Source of the DNA: Luteococcus sp038433155
Lineage (GTDB): Bacteria > Actinomycetota > Actinomycetes > Propionibacteriales > Propionibacteriaceae
NCBI RefSeq assembly: GCF_038433155.1
Contig: NZ_JBCDMW010000014.1
Coordinates: 16,866-80,865 of the forward strand
Length of the DNA: 64,000 bases
Direction: 5' to 3'
How positions within the stretch are numbered: position 1 is the first letter of the stretch; each line of letters starts with the position of its first letter. The notes under the pieces are model-generated. The model did not search any database. It saw only the letters and a program-made list of their open reading frames with translations, and had not been told where the DNA came from. This document shows, one piece after another, positions 18,444-27,540 of the stretch. Position numbers and translations under genes: made by a program.

Positions 18444-20663
18444 TTGACCGATCCGCAGCGCCCCGAGACCACCACCGACCAGCAGGCCCTGCTGGAGGGT
18501 GAACTGGCCGTCGAGCAGCGCCATGTCGACCGCGTGCACGCCCAGCTCGAGGTCGCCACGGCCTCCGCCAAGCAGGTGGAGGCCGAAGGCCGCAACAAGT
18601 TCGTCACCGACCGCGGCAACTGGATGCGGGAGGAGGACGGCACCGCCCTGTTCGAGCGTGACGCCTTCGCCTTCCAGGCCGCGAAACGGCTGGCGGTGCT
18701 CGACGCGGAGCACGAGGGCCTGGTCTTCGGCCGCCTGGACCTGCGCGACGAGGAGCATCGCTACATCGGCCGGATCGGCGTGCGGGATGACGACTACGAA
18801 CCGCTGGTGATCGACTGGCGGGCGCCCGCCGCGGAGCCCTTCTACCGGGCCACCGCCAACAATCCGATGGGCGTGATCCGCCGCCGCGTGCTGCGCTGCC
18901 GCGATGACCGGGTGATCGGGATCGAGGACGACCTGCTGGACGACTCGGTGCCCACCGAGCTGCCGGTGATCGGCGAGGGCGCCCTGATGGCGGCCCTCAG
19001 CCGGGCCCGCGGTCACCAGATGAAGGACATCGTCGCCACCATCCAGGCGCAGCAGGACGAGGCGATCCGCGCCCCCTACCAGGGCGTGACCGTGATCGCC
19101 GGCGGTCCGGGCACCGGCAAGACCGTCGTCGCGCTGCACCGGGCCGCCTACCTGCTCTACTCCAACCGCAAGCGGCTGGAGAAGGGCGGGGTGCTGGTGG
19201 TGGGCCCGTCCAGCGTCTTCATGAACTACATCGAGCGGGTACTGCCGAGCCTGGGCGAGGATTCGGTGACGCTGAAGTCGATCGGTTCGGTGGCCAGCGA
19301 CGTGCTGCGCACCGCGGTGGACCGGGTGGACCAGGCGCAGGCCGCCACCCTGAAGGGCTCGCTGCGGATGCTGCCGCTGCTCAAGCGGCTGGTGGTCTCT
19401 CCCGCCGTCGAGACCGACGAGCACCTGCAGTTGCGAGTGACCGTCAAGGGCGAGGTGCTCACCCTGAAGCCGGACAAGCTGCGCCGGATGCGCGCCGACC
19501 TGCTGGCCAGCCACAAGAACAACCGTTCCCGGCAGGTGGCCGAGCAGGCCGCGGTCAACGCGCTGTGGAGCCGCTTCCCGGCCGACGACCATGACTTGGA
19601 CCGCGACCAGTTCGAGGATGCGGTCACCAGCCAGGCTGCTTTCCAGATGGCGATGAATGCCTGGTGGCCGATGCTGTCCGCGCCCCGGGTGCTGGCCCGG
19701 TGCGCCGACGCCGACCTGCTGCGCCGCGTGGCCGGGGACCTGCTGGACGAGCTGGAGTGCCGGGCGCTGGCCGCCAGCTATGCCCAGACCGATGAGCGGG
19801 CCGGCTGGTCCGTCGCCGATGTCGCCCTGCTGGACGAGCTGGTCAGCATCATCGGCCCCGCGCCGCGCACCGACGAAGCCGACGAGCCGCTCTTCCTGGA
19901 GGGTCTGGACCAGGTGGCCGAGATCGTCACCACCGCCGACCTGCTGCGCGACGAGCGCGAGGACAGCCTGGACGACGAGCCGCACAACACCTACGCCCAC
20001 GTGCTGGTGGACGAGGCGCAGGACATCACGCCGATGCAGTGGCGGATGCTGCGCCGCCGCGGACCGCAGGCCTCCTGGACCCTGGTCGGTGACCCGGCGC
20101 AGTCGTCGTGGCCGGTGCCGGCCGAGACCGAGCAGGTGATGCGGGAGCTGATCGGCTCCGCGCCGCAGCGCACCTTCCGGCTCACCAAGAACTACCGCTC
20201 CCCCGCCGAGGTCTTCCAGCTGGCGGCCCAGGTGATCACCCCGGTCTTCCCCGACGCCGACCTGCCGGAGGCGGTGCGTTCCACCGGCAACCAGCCGCTG
20301 CTGGCCGTCACCGAACGGCCGGGCCTGATGGCCGCGATCGGCGAACAGGTGGCGACGCTGGCCGAACAGGTGGACGGCACCATCGGGATCATCGTCCCGC
20401 CCTCACTGATGGGCCAGGTGCGCCGCCAGGCCTCCGCCCAGCCGGAGCTGGTGGCCAACCTGGAACGGTGCGTCGTGGTGACCCCGCTGGAGAGCAAGGG
20501 TCTGGAGTACGACGGGGTGCTGGTGGTCAGCCCGGATGACATCGTGGCCGAGACCCCCGGCCGGGAGCGGGTGCTCTACGTCGCCCTGACCCGCCCGACG
20601 CAGCGGCTGACCATCCTGGACGTCGACGGACGTCCGGGCGCCTGGCGGGCCGTGCTGGGCTGA
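18444..20663 (+). CDS. helD: HelD-like UvrD-family ATPase (RNA polymerase recycling factor)
   Basis: 739 aa SF1 motor resembling HelD, which binds RNA polymerase and removes it from stalled or terminated complexes. An N-terminal coiled coil (residues about 8-60) precedes motor motifs: Walker A GGPGTGKT at 220-227, DEAQD near 521 and a downstream motif GDPAQSSW; the C-terminal helicase part ends with LYVALTRPTQRL. GTG at 18429 is possible, but GAGG sits nine bases before the TTG at 18444, which I prefer. It could be an unrelated UvrD-like helicase; the arm and coiled-coil architecture favours HelD. Confidence 0.85.
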   Translation: MTDPQRPETTTDQQALLEGELAVEQRHVDRVHAQLEVATASAKQVEAEGRNKFVTDRGNWMREEDGTALFERDAFAFQAAKRLAVLDAEHEGLVFGRLDLRDEEHRYIGRIGVRDDDYEPLVIDWRAPAAEPFYRATANNPMGVIRRRVLRCRDDRVIGIEDDLLDDSVPTELPVIGEGALMAALSRARGHQMKDIVATIQAQQDEAIRAPYQGVTVIAGGPGTGKTVVALHRAAYLLYSNRKRLEKGGVLVVGPSSVFMNYIERVLPSLGEDSVTLKSIGSVASDVLRTAVDRVDQAQAATLKGSLRMLPLLKRLVVSPAVETDEHLQLRVTVKGEVLTLKPDKLRRMRADLLASHKNNRSRQVAEQAAVNALWSRFPADDHDLDRDQFEDAVTSQAAFQMAMNAWWPMLSAPRVLARCADADLLRRVAGDLLDELECRALAASYAQTDERAGWSVADVALLDELVSIIGPAPRTDEADEPLFLEGLDQVAEIVTTADLLRDEREDSLDDEPHNTYAHVLVDEAQDITPMQWRMLRRRGPQASWTLVGDPAQSSWPVPAETEQVMRELIGSAPQRTFRLTKNYRSPAEVFQLAAQVITPVFPDADLPEAVRSTGNQPLLAVTERPGLMAAIGEQVATLAEQVDGTIGIIVPPSLMGQVRRQASAQPELVANLERCVVVTPLESKGLEYDGVLVVSPDDIVAETPGRERVLYVALTRPTQRLTILDVDGRPGAWRAVLG

Positions 20664-20691
20664 GCGGGCTGGGCGGTGACCGCCGCCCGGC

Positions 20692-21585
20692 TCACCAGCG
20701 GCGTTCCAGCAGCATCGCGAAGATCTCCCGGGTGGCCACCGAGCGATTCTGGGTGAAGAACTGCAGCCCGGGGGCGCCGCCGCGCAACAGGGTGACGGCG
20801 ATCTCGCTGGCAATCCGGGAGCCGATCTCCCGGACCCGGGCCGGGTCCCCGTCGGCCTCGGCCAGGCGCAGCTTCACCTGTTCCGGCACCGGCGCACCGG
20901 ACAGCTCCTCGAAGAACTTCACCTGCTTCAGGCTGGTGATGGGCTGCAGCCCGGGGATGATCGGGATTGGGCAGCCCATCCGTCGCACCCGCTGCACCAG
21001 GTCGAAATAGGCGTCGGGATTGAAGAACAGCTGGGTGATGGCGAACTCGGCGCCGGCCTCGTACTTGTCCACCAGGATCCGGGCATCCAGGTCCGCGTCG
21101 CGGTTCTCCGGGTGTACATCGGGGAAGGCGGCGACACCGACGCAGAAGTCCCCGCGCTGCTTGACCAGCCGGACCAGTTCGGTGGCATTGGCCAGCCCCT
21201 CGGGGTGCTGTTCCCACGGCACGGTGGGGCCGCCGGGCATGTCCCCGCGGATCGCCAGCACGTGCCGCACCCCCACCTCGGCATAGGCGTCGATCACTCC
21301 CTCCAGCTGGCTGCGGCTCTGCGAGGAGCAGGTCAGGTGGCCGATCACCGGGATGCTGGAGGTGGCCGCGATCTGCCGGGTGGTCTCCACGGTGCGCTCC
21401 CGGTTGGTGCCCGCCGCGCCATAGGTCACCGAGACGAAGTCCGGGTGCAGCGGTTCCAGCCGCTGCACGGCCGCCAACGTCCGGTCATATTCGGACTCCT
21501 CGCGGGGCGGCAGGTACTCGAAACCGAACAGCGGACGCTGGGCTGTGGCGAGGAGTTCGGCGATGGTGGGGCGGTGCACAGACAT
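20692..21585 (-). CDS. metF: Methylenetetrahydrofolate reductase
   Basis: 297 aa TIM-barrel flavoenzyme reducing 5,10-methylene-THF to 5-methyl-THF for methionine synthesis. Seen: FGFEYLPPREE start motif (E binding folate), SVTYGAAGTNRERT, HLTCS, LAIRGDMP and ITQLFFNPDAYFDLV, all typical of MetF. Convergent to helD. The open frame runs far upstream, but ATG 21585 lies seven bases after a TAGGGT box, indicating a leaderless start; GTG at 21594 would fall inside the promoter box. Divergent from the polyprenyl synthase gene. Confidence 0.93.
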   Translation of the reverse strand: MSVHRPTIAELLATAQRPLFGFEYLPPREESEYDRTLAAVQRLEPLHPDFVSVTYGAAGTNRERTVETTRQIAATSSIPVIGHLTCSSQSRSQLEGVIDAYAEVGVRHVLAIRGDMPGGPTVPWEQHPEGLANATELVRLVKQRGDFCVGVAAFPDVHPENRDADLDARILVDKYEAGAEFAITQLFFNPDAYFDLVQRVRRMGCPIPIIPGLQPITSLKQVKFFEELSGAPVPEQVKLRLAEADGDPARVREIGSRIASEIAVTLLRGGAPGLQFFTQNRSVATREIFAMLLERRW

Positions 21586-21592
21586 GCTTTTC

Positions 21593-21598
21593 ACCCTA
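21593..21598 (-). promoter_or_regulatory. -10 box of leaderless metF mRNA
   Basis: Minus-strand TAGGGT, seven bases before the metF ATG. Confidence 0.55.
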
Positions 21599-21657
21599 GA
21601 CGTGCCGGGAATGCGCACCGTCCAGCCGTCGGTTCGTGGACACGCTTCGGCCCCCAG

Positions 21658-21663
21658 TAGGCT
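21658..21663 (+). promoter_or_regulatory. -10 box of leaderless polyprenyl synthase mRNA
   Basis: TAGGCT, six bases before the GTG at 21670. Confidence 0.6.
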
Positions 21664-21669
21664 CGATGC

Positions 21670-22779
21670 GTGGCCACTGCTGAGCACCCCTTCTCCCCCG
21701 CCGATCCCGCGGGCGCGGACTTCCGCACCGCCGTCGGCACCGCCATCACCACCTTCCTGGACCAGCGCCGCACCGAGGTGTCCGGGATCGGTGCCGAGCT
21801 GGACCTGCCGCTGGAGCTGGCCAAGGTCTTCACCGGCGGCGGCAAGCGGGTGCGGCCGGCCTTCTGCTACTGGGGCCGGGTGGCCGCCGGCGGCACCCCG
21901 GATGATCCCGACGCCCTGGTGCGGGCCGCCGCCAGCCTGGACCTGCTGCATGTCAGCGCCCTGATGCACGACGACGTGATGGACGCCTCGGATGTGCGAC
22001 GCGGGGTGCCGGCCGCCCACCGCCAGTTCGAACAACTGCACCGCCAGCGTGGCGGGCGGGGTTCCGCGGAGGCCTTTGGCCGGGCGGGGGCGATCCTGCT
22101 GGGAGACCTGCTGCTGGTCTGGAGCGAGGAGCTGCTGGCCAATTCCGGGCTGGACGCGGGGCGGCTGGCGGCCAGCCGCCCGCTGATCGAGGCGATGCGC
22201 ACCGAGGTGACCTGCGGCCAGTTCCTGGACGTGATCGCCCAGTCCGCGCCGGCCACCGCCGACCTGGAGCAGGCCCTGGCCACCGCCAACCGGGTGGTGG
22301 AGTACAAGACCAACCGCTATACCGTGCAGCGTCCGCTGCAGTTCGGCGCCGCGCTGGGCGGGGCGGATGCCACCCTGCTGGAACAGCTGGTCCGGTTCGC
22401 CTCGCCGATCGGCCGGGCCTTCCAGTTCCGCGACGACCTGCTGGGGATCTTCGGCGACGAGCAACTGACCGGCAAGCCAGCCGGGGACGACCTGCGGGAA
22501 GGCAAGCGCACCGTGCTGGTGGCGCACGCCCTGGCCAAGGCGCCCGCGGACCAGGCCGCCGAGCTGGACGCGATGCTGGGCGACGCCGACCTCACCCGGG
22601 ATCAGGTGGAGCGCGGGCGGCAGATCATCACCGCCAGCGGCGCCAAGGAGGCCGTCGAATCCACCATCGACGCCGCCTTCGAGCAGGCCATGGCCGCGCT
22701 GGAGCAGGCGTCGGTCACCGACGAGGGTCGGGTGGCGCTGGCGGCGCTGGCCGAGGCCTGCGTCCGTCGGGACCACTGA
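21670..22779 (+). CDS. Polyprenyl (geranylgeranyl-type) diphosphate synthase
   Basis: 369 aa trans-isoprenyl diphosphate synthase, condensing IPP with allylic diphosphates for lipid carriers, menaquinone or carotenoids. Both aspartate-rich metal motifs are present: D101-D102-V-M-D105 (FARM) and D255-D256-LLGIFGD (SARM); GGGKRVRP near residue 57 binds IPP. Orthologue of M. tuberculosis idsA2 by position beside the metF-like gene and upstream of pknL. The leaderless GTG start at 21670 is favoured. Product chain length cannot be told from sequence. Confidence 0.93.
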   Translation: MATAEHPFSPADPAGADFRTAVGTAITTFLDQRRTEVSGIGAELDLPLELAKVFTGGGKRVRPAFCYWGRVAAGGTPDDPDALVRAAASLDLLHVSALMHDDVMDASDVRRGVPAAHRQFEQLHRQRGGRGSAEAFGRAGAILLGDLLLVWSEELLANSGLDAGRLAASRPLIEAMRTEVTCGQFLDVIAQSAPATADLEQALATANRVVEYKTNRYTVQRPLQFGAALGGADATLLEQLVRFASPIGRAFQFRDDLLGIFGDEQLTGKPAGDDLREGKRTVLVAHALAKAPADQAAELDAMLGDADLTRDQVERGRQIITASGAKEAVESTIDAAFEQAMAALEQASVTDEGRVALAALAEACVRRDH

Positions 22780-22787
22780 CCAGGCGG

Positions 22788-23123
22788 CTACTGCAGCGCC
22801 GCCGGATTCCCCTCCCGGGTGATCGGGCCGTGCACCACCTGCAGCTGGTCATTGGCGGCCACGGCCCGGTCCAGCACCGCACGCAGCGCCGCCCAGGCGC
22901 CGGGGTCCTCGACGGCCAGGTACTGCCAGCCCACCAGCACCAGGCTGAGCGGCTCGGTCAGCCCGCGCAGGGCGTCGGTCAGGCTGTCCAGGCTGACCTC
23001 CTGACCGGCCGGCAGCCCGAGCGCATCCCCCAGCCGGGCCAGGTTCTGCCGCAGGTCTTCATGGTCAAGGTCCACCACCACGCGTCGGCCCGGGGTCTCC
23101 TCGGGGGTGAAGGGGTGGGTCAT
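22788..23123 (-). CDS. Barstar-like protein
   Basis: 111 aa. The order VVVDLDHEDLRQNLARLGDALGLP, SLDSLTDALRGL, EPLSLVLVGWQYL and a helical segment follows the barstar (barnase inhibitor) fold: strand, helix, Gly-rich turn, Asp-Leu-Asp-like helix and a central hydrophobic strand. Start ATG 23123 overlaps the thiE stop by four bases. No ribonuclease gene of the barnase type is nearby, so it may be a barstar-related protein with another partner. Family call moderate. Confidence 0.65.
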   Translation of the reverse strand: MTHPFTPEETPGRRVVVDLDHEDLRQNLARLGDALGLPAGQEVSLDSLTDALRGLTEPLSLVLVGWQYLAVEDPGAWAALRAVLDRAVAANDQLQVVHGPITREGNPAALQ

Positions 23124-23857
23124 CGGGCGTCGCCCCGGTTCTCGGGCTCGATGAATCGTGCGGTGCCGGGGTTGAAGGCGCCGATGGCGTAGCCCGCCAT
23201 CTCCGGGCGGGCGTCCCAGGCCTGCTGCAGGGTCTGCTTGAGAGCGGCTGCGGCGGCCTGCGGATCCGACGCGGCGGTGATGGCCGAGGAGACCGCCACC
23301 CGCAGCGCGCCGGCCTCGATCACCTGCTGGATGGTGCTGGGGTTGATCCCGCCGACGGCGAACCACGGGGTGGCCTCGCGGTCCGTCACCGGCTCCGCCG
23401 TGGCGGCCTCGCGGACCAGCTCCAGCCCGGGGAAGTCGACGCCGTCGCGGGAGCCGCCGAAGACCGGGCCCACCAGCAGGTAGTCGGCCTGGGCCCGGGC
23501 CAGCTGGGCCGCCGAGTGCACCGAGCGCCCCACCAGGGCATGCTCGGGCAGGGCCTTGCGGGCCTCGAGGATGGACTCGTCGGCGGCCCCCAGGTGTGCC
23601 ACGTCGGCGCCGAAGCGCTGGGCGACGGCCAGGTCATTGCCCACCACCACGGTGGCATTGAGCTGCAGCGCGGCGCTCTGGGCAATCTCCAAGGCGGCCA
23701 GCAATTCCTCGGGGCTGGCGTCGGGGTCGCGCACCTGCAGCAGGTCCACCCCGCCGCGCAGCGCTTCCACCACGAAATCGCGAAAATCCCCCTGCCGGGA
23801 GCGCACGTCGGTGATCAGGTGCAGCTTGGCCACCTTCAGGCGGCTGGTCAGTCCCAT
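23120..23857 (-). CDS. thiE: Thiamine phosphate synthase (ThiE-like)
   Basis: 245 aa TIM-barrel enzyme joining HMP-PP and HET-P into thiamine phosphate. Family features: KLHLITDV start, GVDLLQVRDPD, VGNDLAVAQRFGADVAHLG, GRSVHSAAQLARA, GPVFGG, and WFAVGGINPSTIQQVIEAG (phosphate loop). The usual GPVFPTxTK is GGSRDGVDFPGLE here, so it is a divergent member; TenI-type activity cannot be excluded. A GTG at 23869 is possible; ATG 23857 has GGCGGGGTG about nine bases upstream. Coupled to the barstar-like gene; no other thi genes are in the window. Confidence 0.8.
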   Translation of the reverse strand: MGLTSRLKVAKLHLITDVRSRQGDFRDFVVEALRGGVDLLQVRDPDASPEELLAALEIAQSAALQLNATVVVGNDLAVAQRFGADVAHLGAADESILEARKALPEHALVGRSVHSAAQLARAQADYLLVGPVFGGSRDGVDFPGLELVREAATAEPVTDREATPWFAVGGINPSTIQQVIEAGALRVAVSSAITAASDPQAAAAALKQTLQQAWDARPEMAGYAIGAFNPGTARFIEPENRGDAR

Positions 23858-23926
23858 GAGAGCAGTCACCCCGCCAGAATAGGGCGCGCGGGAGGGGCCT
23901 GGCTCCGTTTTGGCCGCCGCGACGCC

Positions 23927-23932
23927 TACACT
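23927..23932 (+). promoter_or_regulatory. -10 box for the PASTA kinase
   Basis: TACACT, about 68 nt upstream of the GTG at 24001. No convincing -35. Confidence 0.35.
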
Positions 23933-24000
23933 TCACCCAGAGGGTCTTTGGCCCCGGGGGCTGACACGGCCTTCCTTCCCCGACCGTGTTTGGAGCTGTT

Positions 24001-26136
24001 GTGACCGCGACGAGCGTTGGCGACCCGCTGGTGGGCCGCGTGCTGGACGGTCGCTACGAGATCCTGGCGAAGCTGGCTCGTGGCGGCATGGCCACCGTCT
24101 ACCGCGCGCAGGACCGACGGTTGGCGCGCACCGTCGCCATCAAGGTGATGCACGACGGTTTGGGCGACGACGCCGAATTTGCCCGCAAGTTCGACCGGGA
24201 GGCCCGCTCCGCCGCCACCCTGAGCAATCCCCACGTGGTCAGCGTCTTCGACCAGGGAATCGACCGCGGCCGGCCCTACATCGTGATGGAGTTCGTCACC
24301 GGCTGCACCCTGCGGCACGTGATCACCCGGGAGGCGCCGCTGCCCCCGTTGCGCGCCCTGGATGCGCTGGAGGACATCGCCAGCGCCCTGTCCAGCGCGC
24401 ACGAGGCCGGCCTGGTGCACCGGGATGTGAAGCCGGAAAATGTGCTGATCAGTGACCGCGGCCAGATCAAGGTGGCCGATTTCGGCCTGGCCCGCGCCGT
24501 CACCAACCAGACCGCAACCGCCACCCAGGGCCTGCTGATCGGCACCGTCAGCTACCTGCCGCCGGAACTGGTCACCACCGGCCGGGCGGATTCCCGCAGC
24601 GACGTCTACTCCGCCGGCGTCGTGCTGTTCGAGATGCTCACCGGCAAGAAGCCGCACACCGGCGAGACCCCGATCCAGGTGGCCTACAGCCACGTGCACA
24701 ATGACATCCCGGCGCCGTCCACGCTGCTGGCCGGCAACGATCCGCGCTCCATGGACTCCCGCCGGGTGATCCCGCCCTATCTGGACGCCTTGGTGGTGGC
24801 CTGCACTCGTCGCACCCCGGCCGAGCGGCCCTCCGACGGCCGGGAGCTGCTCCGGCTGGTCCGCGAGGCCCGGCGGGCACTCAGCCACGGCATCCTGGAC
24901 GACCCGGCGTTGACCCGCCGGATGAGCGAGTCGATCACCCGTGGCGAGGCCGCAGCCCAGGCCCCCGTCGTCCAGCCGGATGCCGAGGCGACCACGGTGC
25001 TGGCCCGCCCCGCCACGCCGGCGTCGCCGCTCTACCCGGCCTCCCCTGCGCATCCTGCCTCGCCGGCCACCCGGGTTGACCTGCCACCGGTGCAGTACGC
25101 GCCGGCGCAGCACTACGGGCCGCCGAGCCCGGCCGCCCCCCTGACCTCCAACCCATACAGCCCGATCTCGCCCCATTCCCAGCGTTGGGCGCCGATGCCG
25201 TCGGGCGCCTCCGCGGTTGATCACGACGCGGAACGGCGCCGCCGGGTACGTCGCCGCCGTGGTGGCCTGGCACTGGTGTTGGTGGTGCTGTTGCTGACCG
25301 CCGCCCTGGCCTTCGGCTCCTGGTGGTTCACCCGCACCCAGTACCAGGCGGTGCCGGACCTGACCAACCAGCAGCAGGCGCAGGCCATCGCGCTGGCCCG
25401 GACCAATGGGCTGGGCCTGCAGGTGGAGCAGGCCTACTCGGAGACCGTACCCAGGGGACGGGTGATCCGCACCGAGCCTTCCGCCGGGGACCAGGTGGCG
25501 AAGGACTCGACGGTGACCGCCTGGATCTCCCGCGGCCCGGAGCGACACCTCATGCCGTCGGTGGTGGGGATGAATCTGGAGCAGGCCCGCAAGGCCATCG
25601 AGGGGGCCGGTCTGAGCGTCGGCACCGTCGGGGAGGACTACTCCTCCGACGTGCCGCAGGGGATCATCGCGACGGTCTCCCAGTCCCCGGGCACCGAGCT
25701 GAAGCGGGGCGCCAAGATCAGTCTGGTGGTCAGCAAGGGCCAGCGCCCGGTCACCATCCGGGACTACACCGGCAAGACCGTGGAGACCGCGCGCCGCTCG
25801 CTGGAAACGGCGGGCTTCGCCGTCAGGGTGACCGAGCAGCTCTCCGACGACGTGAACCAGGGCAAGGTGATCTCCCAGAATCCGAACTCCGGTGAGGGCA
25901 AACTGGGCCAGACCATCACCCTGACCGTCTCCAAGGGTTCGGAGAAGGTCACCGTCCCCGGGTTGAACGGCCGGACCGAGAGTGAGGCGGCCACCGCCCT
26001 CAACCAGGCCGGGCTGCAGGTCAAGGTGGTGCACGTCACCCCGCACGCGGTCCGGGAGGACAAGGTGCAGGCCAGCTACCCCACCGCGGGTGACAAGGTG
26101 AAGAAGGGCGAGACGGTCACCATCTGGATCGTCTGA
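24001..26136 (+). CDS. Ser/Thr protein kinase with four PASTA domains (PknL/PknB type)
   Basis: 711 aa transmembrane eukaryotic-type kinase. The kinase domain (about 12-280) has the glycine loop LARGGMATVYRA, Lys48 in VAIKVM, HRDVKPEN with Asp142, DFGLA, and GTVSYLPPEL. A Pro/Ala-rich juxtamembrane linker, one membrane helix (about 421-443) and four extracytoplasmic PASTA repeats follow, each about 65 residues. Such repeats sense peptidoglycan fragments, so a wall-growth signalling role is inferred. Synteny with idsA2-pknL points to PknL. GTG 24001, with GGAG upstream, is preferred to the open-frame start at 23986. Confidence 0.93.
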   Translation: MTATSVGDPLVGRVLDGRYEILAKLARGGMATVYRAQDRRLARTVAIKVMHDGLGDDAEFARKFDREARSAATLSNPHVVSVFDQGIDRGRPYIVMEFVTGCTLRHVITREAPLPPLRALDALEDIASALSSAHEAGLVHRDVKPENVLISDRGQIKVADFGLARAVTNQTATATQGLLIGTVSYLPPELVTTGRADSRSDVYSAGVVLFEMLTGKKPHTGETPIQVAYSHVHNDIPAPSTLLAGNDPRSMDSRRVIPPYLDALVVACTRRTPAERPSDGRELLRLVREARRALSHGILDDPALTRRMSESITRGEAAAQAPVVQPDAEATTVLARPATPASPLYPASPAHPASPATRVDLPPVQYAPAQHYGPPSPAAPLTSNPYSPISPHSQRWAPMPSGASAVDHDAERRRRVRRRRGGLALVLVVLLLTAALAFGSWWFTRTQYQAVPDLTNQQQAQAIALARTNGLGLQVEQAYSETVPRGRVIRTEPSAGDQVAKDSTVTAWISRGPERHLMPSVVGMNLEQARKAIEGAGLSVGTVGEDYSSDVPQGIIATVSQSPGTELKRGAKISLVVSKGQRPVTIRDYTGKTVETARRSLETAGFAVRVTEQLSDDVNQGKVISQNPNSGEGKLGQTITLTVSKGSEKVTVPGLNGRTESEAATALNQAGLQVKVVHVTPHAVREDKVQASYPTAGDKVKKGETVTIWIV

Positions 26137-26151
26137 TCCCGGGAGTCGGCC

Positions 26152-26793
26152 TCAGACGGTCCAGGGCTGCCGGTCGCGGTGGTCGGTGATGGTGGTGTTG
26201 CCCATCTCCCCCAGCCGGTTGAAGGACAGGTTCCAGCCGCGCTCGTTGAGCAGGCCGTCGTGGATCAGAAAGCCCTGGGTGGCGTCGACGTCGCGGACGA
26301 AGTCGACGGTCTCCTTCATCGCCGCCCACGGGCCGTAGGCGGGGATGGCCAGCACGTCGATTCCGGCCGGCACGGTGGCCAGCGAGTCGCCGGGGTGGAA
26401 GAAGGTGGGCTCACCCTCGGCCTCCAGCACCAGACCGACATTGCCGATCATCGGGATGTCGCGGTGGATCACGGCGTGGGTGCCGCCGACCGCCGAGACC
26501 GTCAGCGCGCCCAGCTGCACGGAGCTGTCGGCGTTGATCCCCTCGCCGCGGCCGGCCAGGTCGACGGTCTCCAGCACGCCGGGTTCGGTCAACACCTTCG
26601 CCGTGGGATTTGCGCTGACCAGCACGGGAAGGTGCTCCGGGTCCGCGTGGTCGGGGTGCAGGTGGGTGACCAGGATCGCGTCGAGGTCCGTCAGCCCGTG
26701 CCAGGCGTCGGAGAAGTTGCCCGGGTCAATCAGCACCCGGACCGCGGCGGTCTCCACCAGTACTGCGGAATGTCCACAATGGGTGATCTGCAT
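26152..26793 (-). CDS. MBL-fold metallo-hydrolase (UlaG-like)
   Basis: 213 aa. Metallo-beta-lactamase fold with the metal motif THLHPDHAD (HxHxDH) near residues 43-51, upstream VLIDPGNFSD, and later histidine/aspartate ligands (GGTHAVIH, FHPGDS). The N-terminus MQITHCGHSAVLVET resembles UlaG-type hydrolases. Convergent with the PASTA kinase (15 bp between stops). AAGACT lies six bases before the ATG, so the start may be leaderless. Substrate unknown. Confidence 0.85.
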   Translation of the reverse strand: MQITHCGHSAVLVETAAVRVLIDPGNFSDAWHGLTDLDAILVTHLHPDHADPEHLPVLVSANPTAKVLTEPGVLETVDLAGRGEGINADSSVQLGALTVSAVGGTHAVIHRDIPMIGNVGLVLEAEGEPTFFHPGDSLATVPAGIDVLAIPAYGPWAAMKETVDFVRDVDATQGFLIHDGLLNERGWNLSFNRLGEMGNTTITDHRDRQPWTV

Positions 26794-26832
26794 GTCCCCA
26801 GTCTTGCTGCCCGGTGCGGCCCTGTCGAGGGG

Positions 26833-27205
26833 TCAGCCGTGCGCCAACTGGCTGACCCGCGCCCGGGAGACCCCCAGGATCGCGGCCGTGTCGGTCACGG
26901 AGAAAGCCGGCCTCGCGCAGGTCCCGGACAACGCTGCGAGCCTCCAGAGCGGCCGTGCTGGTCAGGGCGGCGGCATCCGAAGTGGCCCGACACACCTCAC
27001 TCACACGTGTACTGAACTCACCGATCTGGGGAAGGATGGTGACCTTCCAGTCGGCGTGATCCTCTGCTTCGTCGACGGTGTCCAGATAGTCACGAACCTG
27101 CTGTTCGGCGCGGTCCAGAGTCCCCACCTGACTGATGACATCCCCGTCGAGCTGGAGTTCCCAGCCTCCGTCCCAACGGTGTGCTGTCGCGACGATCTCT
27201 GTCAT
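26833..27205 (-). pseudogene. hicB: Frameshifted HicB-family antitoxin
   Basis: From ATG 27205 (strong GGAGGGAGGGG) the frame reads MTEIVATAHRWDGGWELQLD with the HicB-type partial RNase H fold and REAG near residue 100, then loses sense. Deleting one base of the run at 26903-26905 restores the expected C-terminal HTH: FSVTDTAAILGVSRARVSQL followed by a stop at 26833. So the antitoxin has a one-base insertion that removes its DNA-binding domain. It could be a real decay event or a sequencing error; the neighbouring toxin also has a lesion, which favours decay. Confidence 0.8.
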
Positions 27206-27387
27206 ACCCCTCCCTCCGTCGCTTCGATGGCGCGCAGCGCCTTGCGGACCAACCCGGGTGACACCTCTCAACTACGGGTGATGACCACTTGAACCGATCC
27301 CTTCACCCACTTCTCATGGTCGCCCTTCCCGGGCGAGGCTCTGAACCCCGCCTCGGCCAGCAGGCGCGCCAGATCCCGATACTTCAT
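27202..27387 (-). pseudogene. hicA: HicA-family mRNA interferase toxin with premature stop
   Basis: From ATG 27387: MKYRDLARLLAEAGFRASPG, then KGDHEKWV with the HicA histidine (His24), strand VQVVITRS, then an in-frame TGA at 27270-27268. After that stop the same frame continues with the family's C-terminal segment EVSPGLVRKALRAIE and ends in an ATGA overlap with hicB. A CGA arginine to TGA change explains the lesion. The truncated 39-residue product lacks the last helix and should be inactive. An alternative ATG lies at 27399. Confidence 0.8.
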
Positions 27388-27399
27388 CGGCCTCACCAT

Positions 27400-27540
27400 G
27401 AGGGTATGCACCCCGCCGGTGCAGCACAACGGCCAGCCCGGCTGAACACCTGCCCTCGGCAGTGATCTCCCACTTCGTCCATTGCCTCCCCTCCCTCCAA
27501 ACCACCGTAGATCGGGCAGCGCAGGAAGACTCGTCGTGGG
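27400..27540. other. Intergenic region between hicA remnant and the TGTTGTCC array
   Basis: Part of the 254-bp gap between the hicA remnant and the DUF2975 gene. No convincing ORF; the array and a palindrome in the other half are listed separately. Confidence 0.5.

Noticed and set aside
21592..21594. GTG start for metF three codons upstream
   Set aside because: It would overlap the TAGGGT -10 box; the ATG at 21585 has correct leaderless spacing.
27268..27270. Selenocysteine (UGA) in hicA
   Set aside because: No SECIS-like hairpin follows, and the expected residue at this place in the family is arginine; a nonsense mutation is simpler.
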